Origin: Terriglobales bacterium
GTDB taxonomy: Bacteria > Acidobacteriota > Terriglobia > Terriglobales > Acidobacteriaceae
Length of the DNA: 64,000 bases
Direction of reading: 5' to 3'
Assembly: GCA_025934735.1 (NCBI GenBank)
Contig: JAICWP010000008.1
Coordinates: 124,001-188,000, forward strand
Below are positions 23,827 through 31,898 of the stretch, one piece after another. Within the stretch, counting starts at the first letter, position 1, and each line of letters starts with the position of its first letter. A program made the position numbers and the translations under genes. Under the pieces are notes generated by a model. That model had not been told where the DNA came from and did no database searches. It saw only the letters and a program-made list of their open reading frames with translations.

Positions 23827-24263
23827 TACCTGCCGCCGCGGCGGCTATCAAGCAACCGCCGAACCGAAATCATGCCGGGCATGCCTCCTCGCGTCAGCAC
23901 CAGCAGCGGGGGTTCGTTGTGAAACATGGGATTGCTGTTCGGACGTGAAATCCACTGCTGGGCCAGTTTCCCGCTGAACAGAATATTCAGCGCTTTGAAA
24001 ATACCAATCAGCAGGGAGATGCGGGTGAGTTCATCCTGGGTCAACGTTCCACGGCGGGTTTTCTTCAGTTCGTAATACCTGCCGTTGGAAATGCCACCCA
24101 GCAAGGCCATGGCGTCTTCGTTCCGCAGCTGCCAGACCTCGATGATGCGAAAAAAAACTTCTATGGCGGCGTGGCTCAACCGCTTACGAGTTTTAGCGTC
24201 CGTCAGATCCGGAACTTTCCTCAGGTCAAGACCCAGATCCGGTACCGAGGTGGTCAGAGCCAT
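23826..24263 (-). CDS. Xre/ParS-type antitoxin of the RES pair
   Basis: 145 residues. The N-terminal half has the Xre-like helix-turn-helix of MbcA/ParS antitoxins (RLSHAAIEVFFRIIEVWQLRNEDAMALLGGISNGRYYELKKTR, TLTQDELTRISLLIGIFKALNILFS). The C-terminal half, SGKLAQQWISRPNSNPMFHNEPPLLVLTRGGMPGMISVRRLLDSRRG, is the toxin-binding MbcA_ParS_C segment. As in other pairs the antitoxin is upstream, blocks the toxin and probably represses its own promoter. GGAGA lies 6 bases before the ATG. The promoter and probable operator are described separately. Confidence 0.85.
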   Translation of the reverse strand: MALTTSVPDLGLDLRKVPDLTDAKTRKRLSHAAIEVFFRIIEVWQLRNEDAMALLGGISNGRYYELKKTRRGTLTQDELTRISLLIGIFKALNILFSGKLAQQWISRPNSNPMFHNEPPLLVLTRGGMPGMISVRRLLDSRRGGR

Positions 24264-24270
24264 TGTGTCT

Positions 24271-24314
24271 CCATATTTGTATTATATTATATCCAGATTT
24301 GGACAAACGATCAA
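24271..24314 (-). promoter_or_regulatory. Promoter and probable operator of the RES-Xre operon
   Basis: On the minus strand TTGATC (complement of 24309-24314), a 17-base spacer and TATAAT (complement of 24286-24291) make a near-consensus sigma-70 promoter; a second TATAAT overlaps it. Two similar words on the plus strand, CCATATTTGT (24271-24280) and CCAGATTTGG (24293-24302), are 22 bases apart, two helical turns, on either side of the -10. TCCA-N4-TGGA (24292-24303) lies in the promoter spacer. These are candidate sites for the antitoxin. Confidence 0.6.
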
Positions 24315-24482
24315 AATCGCCCAATGCGTCTGGCTTACAATTTACCCCCCAAAAGCAGTCGCCAAGGAATGTAACTTGTAGGAAGTAAACAGCTTATTCT
24401 TGTGTCGAATGTAGGCGGGATCGCCTTCAAAGTTGAAGAGCTGGTGAATCGAGCTCTCATCGCTAGAAAGTTAGCTAGCTAG

Positions 24483-25790
24483 TCAATCCAACTCATAGGC
24501 GTGGATTTTGCTCAGCAGGGTGCGATAGGAAATGCCCAGCTTCTGGGCGGCATGGTTTTTGTTCCACTTGCAGGCGCGCAGGGTGGATTCAATGCGGGTG
24601 CGTTCCGCTTGCTTGGGATCGGCCTCGTTCTGGCTGGCGAAGCCCAGATCGGCGGCATGAATTTCGCCGTCGTTAAGAATGGCGGCGCGTTCCATCGCAT
24701 TTTGCAGCTCGCGGACGTTGCCCGGCCAGGCATGCCGGCGCAGAGCGCCGTGGGCGTCGGCAGCCAGCTCCAAACGCGGCTTGCGCAGCTCCCGCCGGAA
24801 GCGATCCAGAAAATGTTCCGCCAGCAGTTCCACGTCGCCCCCGCGTTCGCGCAGCGCCGGAATGCGGATAGGGAAGACGGCCAGCCGGTAGTAGAGGTCG
24901 CGGCGAAACTCGCCCGCTTCCGCCGCGGCTTCCAGGGCGCGGTTGGTGGCGGCGATTACCCGCACGTCCAAGGTGATGCTGGAAGTACCACCCAGGCGCT
25001 CCAGGGTGCGCTGTTCCAGCACGCGCAGCAGTTTGCCCTGTACTTCCAGCGGCAGCTCGCCAATTTCGTCGAGAAAGATCGTGCCGCCCTCGGCCATTTC
25101 GAATTTGCCCAGCTTGCGCGCATTGGCTCCGGTGAAGGCGCCGCGCTCGTGGCCGAAAAGCTCGTTTTCCACCAGCGGCTCCGGAATGGCGGCACAATTC
25201 AGCGCGACGAACGGTTTATTGCTCCGCTGGCTGAGCTGGTGAATGGCGCGTGCGAACAGCTCTTTGCCTGTGCCGCTTTCTCCTAGCAGCAGCACGGTGG
25301 TATCGGTGGCGGCTATGCGTTGCATCTCGCGCGCCGCCGCCAGCATGGCCGGATGTTCACCCACCATCCGCGGAAAGCCGTAGCGCTGCGCGTATTCCTC
25401 CTTGAGTACCAGGTTTTCGCGCAGCAGTTGCTGGCGCTCGATGGCACGGGCCAGCAAGTGCTGCAAGTGTGCCAGATCAATCGGCTTCTGGATGAAGTCG
25501 TACGCGCCTTCGCGCATGGCGGCGACCGCGTCCTGGATGCTGCCGTAGGCGGTCATCATGATGACCGGTAGCGCGGCATCGGCCTCCAGGGCCGCACGCA
25601 ACACATCCATGCCCGTGCCCGAAGGCAGCTTCAGGTCGGTAAGAACAGCTGAGAAATGCTGCCGTTCCAATGCCGCCAGCGCCTCGGCGACATTGGCTGC
25701 GGGCGTGACAATATAGTCCATGCGCCGCAGCGCGTGGGTGAGCATTTCGCGAAGCTCGTCCTTGTCTTCGACCAGGAGAATGCTAGCCAT
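24483..25790 (-). CDS. NtrC-family sigma-54 activator, probable PilR
   Basis: 435 residues. Receiver domain 1-120 with phospho-acceptor D52; AAA+ domain with Walker A GESGTGKE (170-177), the sigma-54 contact loop GAFTGA (217-222) and Walker B TIFLDEIG; a Fis-type helix-turn-helix at the end (KNHAAQKLGISYRTLLSKIHAYELD). Such proteins remodel RNA polymerase with sigma-54. The context (pilD, then a sensor kinase, then this gene, all minus strand) is that of PilS-PilR control of type IV pili, so PilR is the best guess. The start is 6 bases after the coiled-coil gene. Confidence 0.88.
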   Translation of the reverse strand: MASILLVEDKDELREMLTHALRRMDYIVTPAANVAEALAALERQHFSAVLTDLKLPSGTGMDVLRAALEADAALPVIMMTAYGSIQDAVAAMREGAYDFIQKPIDLAHLQHLLARAIERQQLLRENLVLKEEYAQRYGFPRMVGEHPAMLAAAREMQRIAATDTTVLLLGESGTGKELFARAIHQLSQRSNKPFVALNCAAIPEPLVENELFGHERGAFTGANARKLGKFEMAEGGTIFLDEIGELPLEVQGKLLRVLEQRTLERLGGTSSITLDVRVIAATNRALEAAAEAGEFRRDLYYRLAVFPIRIPALRERGGDVELLAEHFLDRFRRELRKPRLELAADAHGALRRHAWPGNVRELQNAMERAAILNDGEIHAADLGFASQNEADPKQAERTRIESTLRACKWNKNHAAQKLGISYRTLLSKIHAYELD

Positions 25791-25796
25791 TCCGCC

Positions 25797-26381
25797 TCAG
25801 TCGGCCACCGAGCTGGGCATGCCTGACTTGCGCGCCTCTTCCTGCATGCTCCCCAGCTTTTTCTTGGCCTCGTCCAGTAGCTTCTGCTTGGCGTCCAGTT
25901 TGTCGCGATATTCGCGGTCCTGCTTGGCCCAGTCCGCCTGGTTGCGCAGAGAATTGCCGGCGTCGGCATAGTAGGCCGCCGCACGCAGCCGGTACTCGCC
26001 CTGCAGCACACTGATTTCCCGCTCCAGCAGCGAGATTTGCTGCTGCTGGTCGGCAAAGCGCTTCTTCCATTGCTGCAGCGCCTCATCGCGCTTCTGGGCG
26101 ACGGTTTTTGCGTCCGCATTCCCTGGCTGCTGGTCCTTGCCGGTCTTTTCGCCATCATCCGCCGGCTTGGCGCTGTCCTGCTCGGAAAAAGGCGGTTGTC
26201 CGGTCACGCTGATACTCGCGTTCACGGGCAGGTTGTCATTGGTAAACACCTTGACGGCAGGTTTGTTGGCGTTTTGCTTGCGCGTTTTGCGCGCCACGTC
26301 GGCCAGCGACTGCGCTCCCGCCACTGCTGCCAGCAGGATCAGCACCGCCGCGATGGTCCCCAGATGAAACGTCCGTTTCAT
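25797..26381 (-). CDS. Secreted coiled-coil protein between kinase and regulator
   Basis: 194 residues. Signal peptide (MKRTFHLGTIAAVLILLAAVAGAQ), then SLADVARKTRKQNANKPAVKVFTNDNLPV. From memory that motif starts many secreted acidobacterial proteins. A low-complexity linker follows, then a long coiled coil at about 105-185 (RDEALQQWKKRFADQQQQISLLEREISVLQGEYRLRAA, DREYRDKLDAKQKLLDEAKKKLGSMQEEARKSG). It sits in the pilD-kinase-regulator cluster, so a role in pilus assembly or in sensing by the kinase is possible; no motif proves it. Confidence 0.7.
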   Translation of the reverse strand: MKRTFHLGTIAAVLILLAAVAGAQSLADVARKTRKQNANKPAVKVFTNDNLPVNASISVTGQPPFSEQDSAKPADDGEKTGKDQQPGNADAKTVAQKRDEALQQWKKRFADQQQQISLLEREISVLQGEYRLRAAAYYADAGNSLRNQADWAKQDREYRDKLDAKQKLLDEAKKKLGSMQEEARKSGMPSSVAD

Positions 26382-26455
26382 AATTTCCCCTTCCCGAGCA
26401 CGTGCGCACTCAGGCTATTTGCTTGCTGCTGTTCGGGGGAGTATTGGCCCGTATT

Positions 26456-27799
26456 CTATGCGCTTGCCGTCGCCGCCCTGGCCAGGGCCTGCGCCGGAAA
26501 TGCCAGCGTAAAAGTTGTTCCCCAATCACCGCTGGAAACGGCGATGGTGCCGCCGTGCTCCGTAATGATGCGGTGCACCAGCGCCAGGCCCAGTCCCGTG
26601 CCCTGCGCCTTGGTGGTGAAGAAGGGAATAAAAATTTTGCCCAGCTGATCCTGGGGAATGCCGCGCCCGTTGTCGGTGATGGTCAGCCGCGCACCCTGCT
26701 CATCGCTCTCCGCCGCCACCTGCACCCTTACGGGAGTGCCGTTGCGCGCCGCCTCGGCGCTGTTGCGCAGCAGGTTGGAAAAAGCCTGCCGCATCGCGGT
26801 GGGATCGCCCATCAGCGCCAACTCTGCGGGCACATCTTCCGCGTGCAAATCCACGCTGCAGTCGCGCGCGCAATTCTCCACAACCGCGCGCACGGGCACG
26901 GGCTCGTTGCGCAGCGCCTGGGGGCGGGCAAAGGCCAGGAAGTCCGTCACCACGCGCGCCAGGTTGCCGGTCTCGCTTTCGATTTTGCGGGCGAAATCAT
27001 GCACTACTTCGACCTGATCTTCGCTGGTCAGCATCTGAGCGTAGCCGGAGATGGTGGCCAGCGAGTTCTTGAATTCGTGGGCGATCCCGGCCGACATCTC
27101 GCCCAGTGAGGCCAGGTTTTCGCGCATGCGCATCTGCCGCGAAAGCCGGTTGATTTCGGTCAGATCGCTGATCAGGCAGGCGGCGCCCAGGCTCTTGCCG
27201 TCGCTGGCCCGCACTGGGGAAACCGTCAGCCCCAGAACGCGCTCCTCACCCGCGGGCGTGGCGTACTCGGTTTCCAGGCGGCGCGACGAGGTGCCCTCGC
27301 GCAGTGCGGCCTCTACGGCGCTGATCGCGGTCGAAGAAGAGGCCCCCTCGGCCCCGCGGTTCAGCAGGTGCGCGCCCCGGAACACATCGCGGGCATGCAG
27401 GCCCGACATGGAGCCATACCCAAGGATCTTCCTGGCCGCTGGATTGGCCTGCTGCACTAGGCCCTTAGGGTTGAACAGGAGCACGCCGCTGGGCAGGTTC
27501 GCCAGCAGGGCTGCGCTGATGTTTTCTGAGGCGCGGGCGCGCTCGCCTTCGGCGCGCCGCAGCTCCCGCAACTGCTTTTCCTGCTCCTTCAGGCGCTCGA
27601 TGACGGCGTGGTAGGTTTCGAGTGGAAACCGAGCATCGTCTGCGCGCAGGGCTTCGGTTCCCGATTCGTCCTTGATTTCATGGCGCATCTTGCGGATCAG
27701 GATGATCCCCAACGCCAGCGCGAAGGCCGCCGCCACGACGCCCATCAGCATGCGCAGGACAATCGGATTGGCCAGCGCTCTCACAGCAATTGTCCCCAA
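26456..27799 (-). CDS. Sensor histidine kinase, NtrB/PilS-like
   Basis: 447 residues. One N-terminal membrane segment (13-36), a coiled coil (60-95), a PAS domain at about 95-215 (ISAALLANLPSGVLLFNPKGLVQQANPAARKILGYG), then HisKA with H241 in IAHEFKNSLATISGYAQML, and the ATP-binding domain with N, G1 and G2 boxes (SNLLRNSAEAARNG, ITDNGRGIP, GTGLGLALVHRI). It has the NtrB pattern of a membrane-tethered PAS kinase working with a sigma-54 activator. The start overlaps pilD by 19 bases. The probable partner regulator follows after a coiled-coil gene. Confidence 0.88.
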   Translation of the reverse strand: MGTIAVRALANPIVLRMLMGVVAAAFALALGIILIRKMRHEIKDESGTEALRADDARFPLETYHAVIERLKEQEKQLRELRRAEGERARASENISAALLANLPSGVLLFNPKGLVQQANPAARKILGYGSMSGLHARDVFRGAHLLNRGAEGASSSTAISAVEAALREGTSSRRLETEYATPAGEERVLGLTVSPVRASDGKSLGAACLISDLTEINRLSRQMRMRENLASLGEMSAGIAHEFKNSLATISGYAQMLTSEDQVEVVHDFARKIESETGNLARVVTDFLAFARPQALRNEPVPVRAVVENCARDCSVDLHAEDVPAELALMGDPTAMRQAFSNLLRNSAEAARNGTPVRVQVAAESDEQGARLTITDNGRGIPQDQLGKIFIPFFTTKAQGTGLGLALVHRIITEHGGTIAVSSGDWGTTFTLAFPAQALARAATASA

Positions 27800-28704
27800 T
27801 ACCAGCCCAGCAGCTGGTTTCCGAAAAAGAAGGCCAGCATGGCCATGGCCCCCAGGAAGACGCCAAAGGGCAGTTCATAGCGGCGGTAGACCAGCTTAGC
27901 CGATTGCCACGCCCTTCGCCGGGCCGCGCTTGCCGATTGGCGCCGCTGCCGCCAGCGCCGCGTGCGCTTCATCCACACCGCCAGCACGGTGGACACGCCA
28001 AAGAGCGACCCCAGCACCGAGGCGGCAAACAGGGTAAAAACCGTCAACCTGAGGCCCAGGAAGGCACCCACCATGGCCATCAGCTTGACGTCGCCGAAGC
28101 CCATGCCTTCCACCCCGCGAAAACCCAGGTAGAGCTTGCCAGCGCCGTAAATGAAAGAAGCCCCGACAATTGCGCCCAGCCCCGCGTCCGCCACCGAGAG
28201 CACCCGCCAGGAAACATTGGGGTTGGCGGGCAGATGGACCATGCTGGGCAGGAGCAGGGACATGAGGTCGTTCACCGGCACAAAAAGGCTGAAAACAAGG
28301 CCCACAATCAGCCCCGAGAGGGTCATTTCGTCGGGCAAAAGCTTGGTTTCGGCGTCGGTGAAAATTAATCCAATCAGCAAAAACGCGAAAACGCAGTACT
28401 TCAGAGCCTCCAAAGTGAGTCCAAAACGCGCATAGCAGGCCACAAAGAGGCCGGCGGTGAGCAGTTCCACCGCGGCGTAACGCGCGGTAATGGGCGCATG
28501 GCATTGGCGGCAGCGGCGGCCCAGGAGCAGCCAGCTGAGCACCGGGATGTTGTCGTATAACTTTATGGGAGTGTTGCAGTTAGGGCAGGCCGAGCCGGGG
28601 CGCACCACGGATTTATCGCGGGGCAGGCGGTAGATACACACGTTCAGAAAGCTGCCGAAGCACAGCCCGAATACAAAGATCGTCGCTGCTATGACAGGGT
28701 CCAC
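27781..28704 (-). CDS. pilD: Prepilin peptidase / N-methyltransferase
   Basis: 307 residues, about eight membrane segments. PilD cleaves the leader of type IV pilins and pseudopilins and methylates the new N-terminus. Two CxxC pairs (C40/C43 and C65/C68) of the methylase domain are present, and both catalytic aspartates, D117 (IFTDAETKLLPDE) and D205 (GMGFGDVKLM). The start is GTG at 28704. A basic cytoplasmic stretch at about 245-275 (KRTRRWRQRRQSASAARRRAW) is longer than usual. It leads a cluster with a PilS/NtrB-like kinase and a PilR/NtrC-like activator. A TATAAT (complement of 28746-28751) is a likely -10. Confidence 0.93.
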   Translation of the reverse strand: MDPVIAATIFVFGLCFGSFLNVCIYRLPRDKSVVRPGSACPNCNTPIKLYDNIPVLSWLLLGRRCRQCHAPITARYAAVELLTAGLFVACYARFGLTLEALKYCVFAFLLIGLIFTDAETKLLPDEMTLSGLIVGLVFSLFVPVNDLMSLLLPSMVHLPANPNVSWRVLSVADAGLGAIVGASFIYGAGKLYLGFRGVEGMGFGDVKLMAMVGAFLGLRLTVFTLFAASVLGSLFGVSTVLAVWMKRTRRWRQRRQSASAARRRAWQSAKLVYRRYELPFGVFLGAMAMLAFFFGNQLLGWYWGQLL

Positions 28705-28812
28705 CCTTGAAGCGCCTAAGCCTCTTTTCTCGAGAGATTGGCCTCATTATACGGCGCTATATACCGCTAACCCCAAGATGACCAAAGGCATATTGACGCT
28801 TGGGTAGCGGGG

Positions 28813-28847
28813 AACTGGTAGTTAGGAGTTGGTAACTGCCGGTTACT
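28813..28847. repeat. Degenerate heptanucleotide array E, overlapping a stop codon
   Basis: Five units (AACTGGT, AGTTAGG, AGTTGGT, AACTGCC, GGTTACT). The stop codon of the low-GC membrane gene (complement of 28843-28845) is in the last unit. Confidence 0.6.
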
Positions 28848-30309
28848 TTGCCAAGGCCGGCCGACGGTCAACCGGTGGCTCGTATGGTTGGGGCTCTCCG
28901 GTTCGGCGGCCGTCCCGCACCAGTGAAACCAGATATGCCATACAAGAAAAAGCCATCAACCAGGAGACCCTGCTCTGATACCTATTGATAACATTGGAGA
29001 GGGAGCCGGTGACGAGTGCATTCGACAACAAACAGATAAGCACAAAAATAAAGAGCCTGGCCTCAGGTTCGGAGTAACGGCGACGCCGAACAAGAAAAAA
29101 CAAACAGCAAGCCATCGAACACCAAAATACGGTTATATACACACCCGAGACGCGATGAGCGAGGTTTGCCAATCCGCCTCGCCACTGCTGCGTAGCCTTT
29201 AGCTTGGGTACGTCCTCTGGGTAGAACCTCTGAAAGTTTTTAATAAAGTACGGCATTATTTGGTCCAGGGATTGGTTCCCGTCACCCGGCTTCATGGTTA
29301 TAAACTGTCGAAACATCTGTTTTGTGCATTCCCACAATAATGGCCCTGGGCTGTTTCGGACCGTGCCTCGTATGATCCTAGAGGCTTCTCGCCTCGAATT
29401 ATTCCATCCCCCCATGGCTTGGAAAACTGGACTGTGACCCCAGAGAAATTGGTTTTCATTTGAGGGCAGATTGTTGAGATAGCCGCACGCGTTGAGGTGC
29501 TCGATTTTGCAGTCCTGCTGAAGGTACCTTTGCGCGAGGCCGCTCGCAAACAATCGAGCAACTACAAACATGCGTCCACCAGGAGAAAGTGTGAAGCCCC
29601 AACCTGCGTACCAGTTCGATAAAGCGACGGCAAAACTGCCCGCCAAGATGGGCGTCACCACGAACAAGGCTATTTGTTTCTTCGAGCGGGTGGGCCAGAA
29701 GCACCGAGTGCGGCGAAATGCGCCCAATATTCCAATGGCGACGAGGATAACGCATGAAATTACAAGGTGGGATAAGTGGGATGCAATTGAGATCGCAACC
29801 ACAAGAGCGAGGGCGACGCTTTTCCCCGCAGATAATCGCCGGTGGTACAGAAGTAAGAACATACAAAGAAACAATAAACCGGCAAAGATGTCGGGCATCA
29901 GCTGCCCCACATACCATGGGAGAGCTGTTCCACACGCTAAGCAAAGCACAACAGCTAAGAGCAGGGGACTTCTTAGGCTTGAGCTACCATTTTGTTTAAG
30001 GACAAACTTGAGACATTCGTAAAGCACAAAAACGGTTATTGCGCTTTGCGCGATAACTACAAGCCAGGGAGTTATTCCCAAGCTTGTCAGCCGCATAAAT
30101 ACGGGGTAGTAGATTGTACGGAAACTCGGAACCTCAAAGGTAAAACTGTCAACCAGGTATTGGCCGGTGTCGGGATAGACGATGGGATATCCATTGAATA
30201 TCGAGATCCAGAGGAGAAAACAACCGGCAATCACGAAACCGAGGAATTGCGCCCAGCTACTGCGTGCTAACTTCGAATCTGTGGCCACGACGACCCGCAA
30301 GTCCCTCAT
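28843..30309 (-). CDS. Multi-pass membrane protein of unknown function, low GC
   Basis: 488 residues with about 10 membrane segments and a large soluble region at about 255-385. The N-terminal part (FNGYPIVYPDTGQYLVDSFTFEVPSFRTIYYPVFMRLTSLGI) resembles lipid-linked sugar transferases of GT-C type, but the acidic motif is not clear. GC content is lower than its neighbours: 28 of 60 bases in 28981-29040 by my count. A transfer from another genome is likely. It is isolated between pilD and an amino-acid permease. No family recognised with confidence. Confidence 0.65.
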   Translation of the reverse strand: MRDLRVVVATDSKLARSSWAQFLGFVIAGCFLLWISIFNGYPIVYPDTGQYLVDSFTFEVPSFRTIYYPVFMRLTSLGITPWLVVIAQSAITVFVLYECLKFVLKQNGSSSLRSPLLLAVVLCLACGTALPWYVGQLMPDIFAGLLFLCMFLLLYHRRLSAGKSVALALVVAISIASHLSHLVISCVILVAIGILGAFRRTRCFWPTRSKKQIALFVVTPILAGSFAVALSNWYAGWGFTLSPGGRMFVVARLFASGLAQRYLQQDCKIEHLNACGYLNNLPSNENQFLWGHSPVFQAMGGWNNSRREASRIIRGTVRNSPGPLLWECTKQMFRQFITMKPGDGNQSLDQIMPYFIKNFQRFYPEDVPKLKATQQWRGGLANLAHRVSGVYITVFWCSMACCLFFLVRRRRYSEPEARLFIFVLICLLSNALVTGSLSNVINRYQSRVSWLMAFSCMAYLVSLVRDGRRTGEPQPYEPPVDRRPALAK

Positions 30310-30391
30310 TCAAAAGAATGGACATTGTACATCCGATGTGAAGGTCGCGGGTTGTGTCCGCTGAACTGGTCGTTGCTTGCCAAACGAGTTG

Positions 30392-31771
30392 TCATCGAAC
30401 CGCTGCGCGGCGACGCTGAAAGAAGTAGAAGACGGGGATGCCGGCCAGGATAAGAGCCGAGCCGACAAACGAATTTCGCAGGTTGGCGCTGAAAGTGTAG
30501 TAGAGCAGGACCGCGGAAGCGATGATGAACAGCGCGGGTACGACAGGGTATCCCCAGGTTTTGTAGGGGCGCTCGGAGTTGGGCTCGCGCCAGCGGAAGA
30601 TGAAAACGGTGCTGGTGACCAGCATGTAAAACAGCCATTCGCCAAAGAGCGTCACCGAGAACAGTTCCTGAAAACTCCCGGCAAAAAGCAAAAAGATAAT
30701 GGCCAGGATGGCTTGCACCACCAGCGCGGACGAAGGCGTGTGAAAGCGCGGGTGCACGCGGGCCAGGCCCTGGAAGAAGTAGCGGTCGCGGGCCAGGGCG
30801 AACGGCACGCGGGCGCCGGTCATAGTGCTGCCGTTGAGGGTGACCAGCATGGAGATGGCCATGCCGGCGGAAACGATGGCGGCTCCGGCCGCGCCGAGGG
30901 CTAACTGCATGGCGTCGGAAGCGGGACGAGGCGAGGCGGCAATGGCCGAAGCAGGCATGACGTACTGCACCGCGGCGTTCACCAACATATAAAGCACGGC
31001 CACGGTGGCCACGCCGAGAATCAGCGCAATGGGCAGGCTACGCTGGGGCTGCTTGATTTCGCCGGCCACGGTGGTCACCAGGTTCCAGCCGTCATAGGCC
31101 CAGAGCGCGGCGATCAGAGCCACCATGAAACCCGCAAAACCGCCGCGCGCGCCCAGGTACCGCGTGGCGAAATTGGCCACGCCGCCATGGGCATAGGCGA
31201 AGCCCACGCCCACGATTGCCAGAATGATGGCCACTTTCAGCAGGGTGAAAAACAGCTGGAATTCGCCGGCCTTCTTAACTCCGATGTAGTTGATGAAGGA
31301 GATGAACACAACGGCGGCGATGGCCACCAGGTGTCCCCAGGTGATGAGAATGGGCCGGGTCAGGAGCGGCTGGGGAAGAATGGCGAGAAAGCTGAAGGTG
31401 CCGAGGATTCGAACCAGGCCGATAGCGATGGTGGCCATGGAGCCGGGCTTGGCGAGAACGAAGTAAGTCCAGGCGTAGAGAAAGCCGCCCAGCGGGCCGT
31501 AGCCGTCGCGCATGTAAACGTATTCGCCGCCGGCCTGCGGCTTCATGGCGGCGAGCTCGGAGTAGCTGAGGGCGCCGAAAAATGAGAGCAGGCCGCCCAC
31601 GATCCAGGCGAGATAGACGAGGTGGGCCGAGCCCACCGCCTGCATCATTTCTTTGGGGACCAGGAAAATGCCGCTGCCGATGATGGTGCCGACCACGATG
31701 GCGGCGGCGTGGCTGACGTTGAGGTCGCGCGCCAGTTCAGGGGCCGGGTTTTTGGTGGCGGTTTGCGGCAT
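30392..31771 (-). CDS. APC-superfamily amino-acid permease
   Basis: 459 residues from the ATG at 31771 (a TTG at 31813 would add 14 residues). Twelve membrane helices. N-terminal signature SHAAAIVVGTIIGSGIFLVPKEMMQAVGS, then SYSELAAMKPQAGGEYVYMRDGYGPLGGFLYAW and WAYDGWNLVTTVAGEIKQPQRSLPIAL. This is the LAT/SLC7-like pattern (GxIIGSGIF), so an amino-acid exchanger or uptake system. Neither start has a clear Shine-Dalgarno sequence. It follows a Na+/solute symporter on the same strand, a possible uptake pair. Confidence 0.88.
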   Translation of the reverse strand: MPQTATKNPAPELARDLNVSHAAAIVVGTIIGSGIFLVPKEMMQAVGSAHLVYLAWIVGGLLSFFGALSYSELAAMKPQAGGEYVYMRDGYGPLGGFLYAWTYFVLAKPGSMATIAIGLVRILGTFSFLAILPQPLLTRPILITWGHLVAIAAVVFISFINYIGVKKAGEFQLFFTLLKVAIILAIVGVGFAYAHGGVANFATRYLGARGGFAGFMVALIAALWAYDGWNLVTTVAGEIKQPQRSLPIALILGVATVAVLYMLVNAAVQYVMPASAIAASPRPASDAMQLALGAAGAAIVSAGMAISMLVTLNGSTMTGARVPFALARDRYFFQGLARVHPRFHTPSSALVVQAILAIIFLLFAGSFQELFSVTLFGEWLFYMLVTSTVFIFRWREPNSERPYKTWGYPVVPALFIIASAVLLYYTFSANLRNSFVGSALILAGIPVFYFFQRRRAAVR

Positions 31772-31843
31772 ATCAGTGGGCGAGATTGAAAAATTTTCTG
31801 GCGCTCGTTTCAATAGCGTTTTCGAGCAGCCGAAGCGACCCTC

Positions 31844-31898
31844 AGCGGCTAAAGCCGGAGGCTATCCCGCTTCGCGGCGGCACGGCTGAAGCCGTGCC
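31844..31898 (+). repeat. REP pair R3, forming the end of the symporter gene
   Basis: AGCGGCTAAAGCCG (31844-31857), a 21-base gap, then GGCACGGC-TGAA-GCCGTGCC (31879-31898) followed by CTTCCGAA. It has the same order and spacing as R2 and the stem sequence of R1. The symporter stop codon lies inside it (31849-31851). Confidence 0.75.
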
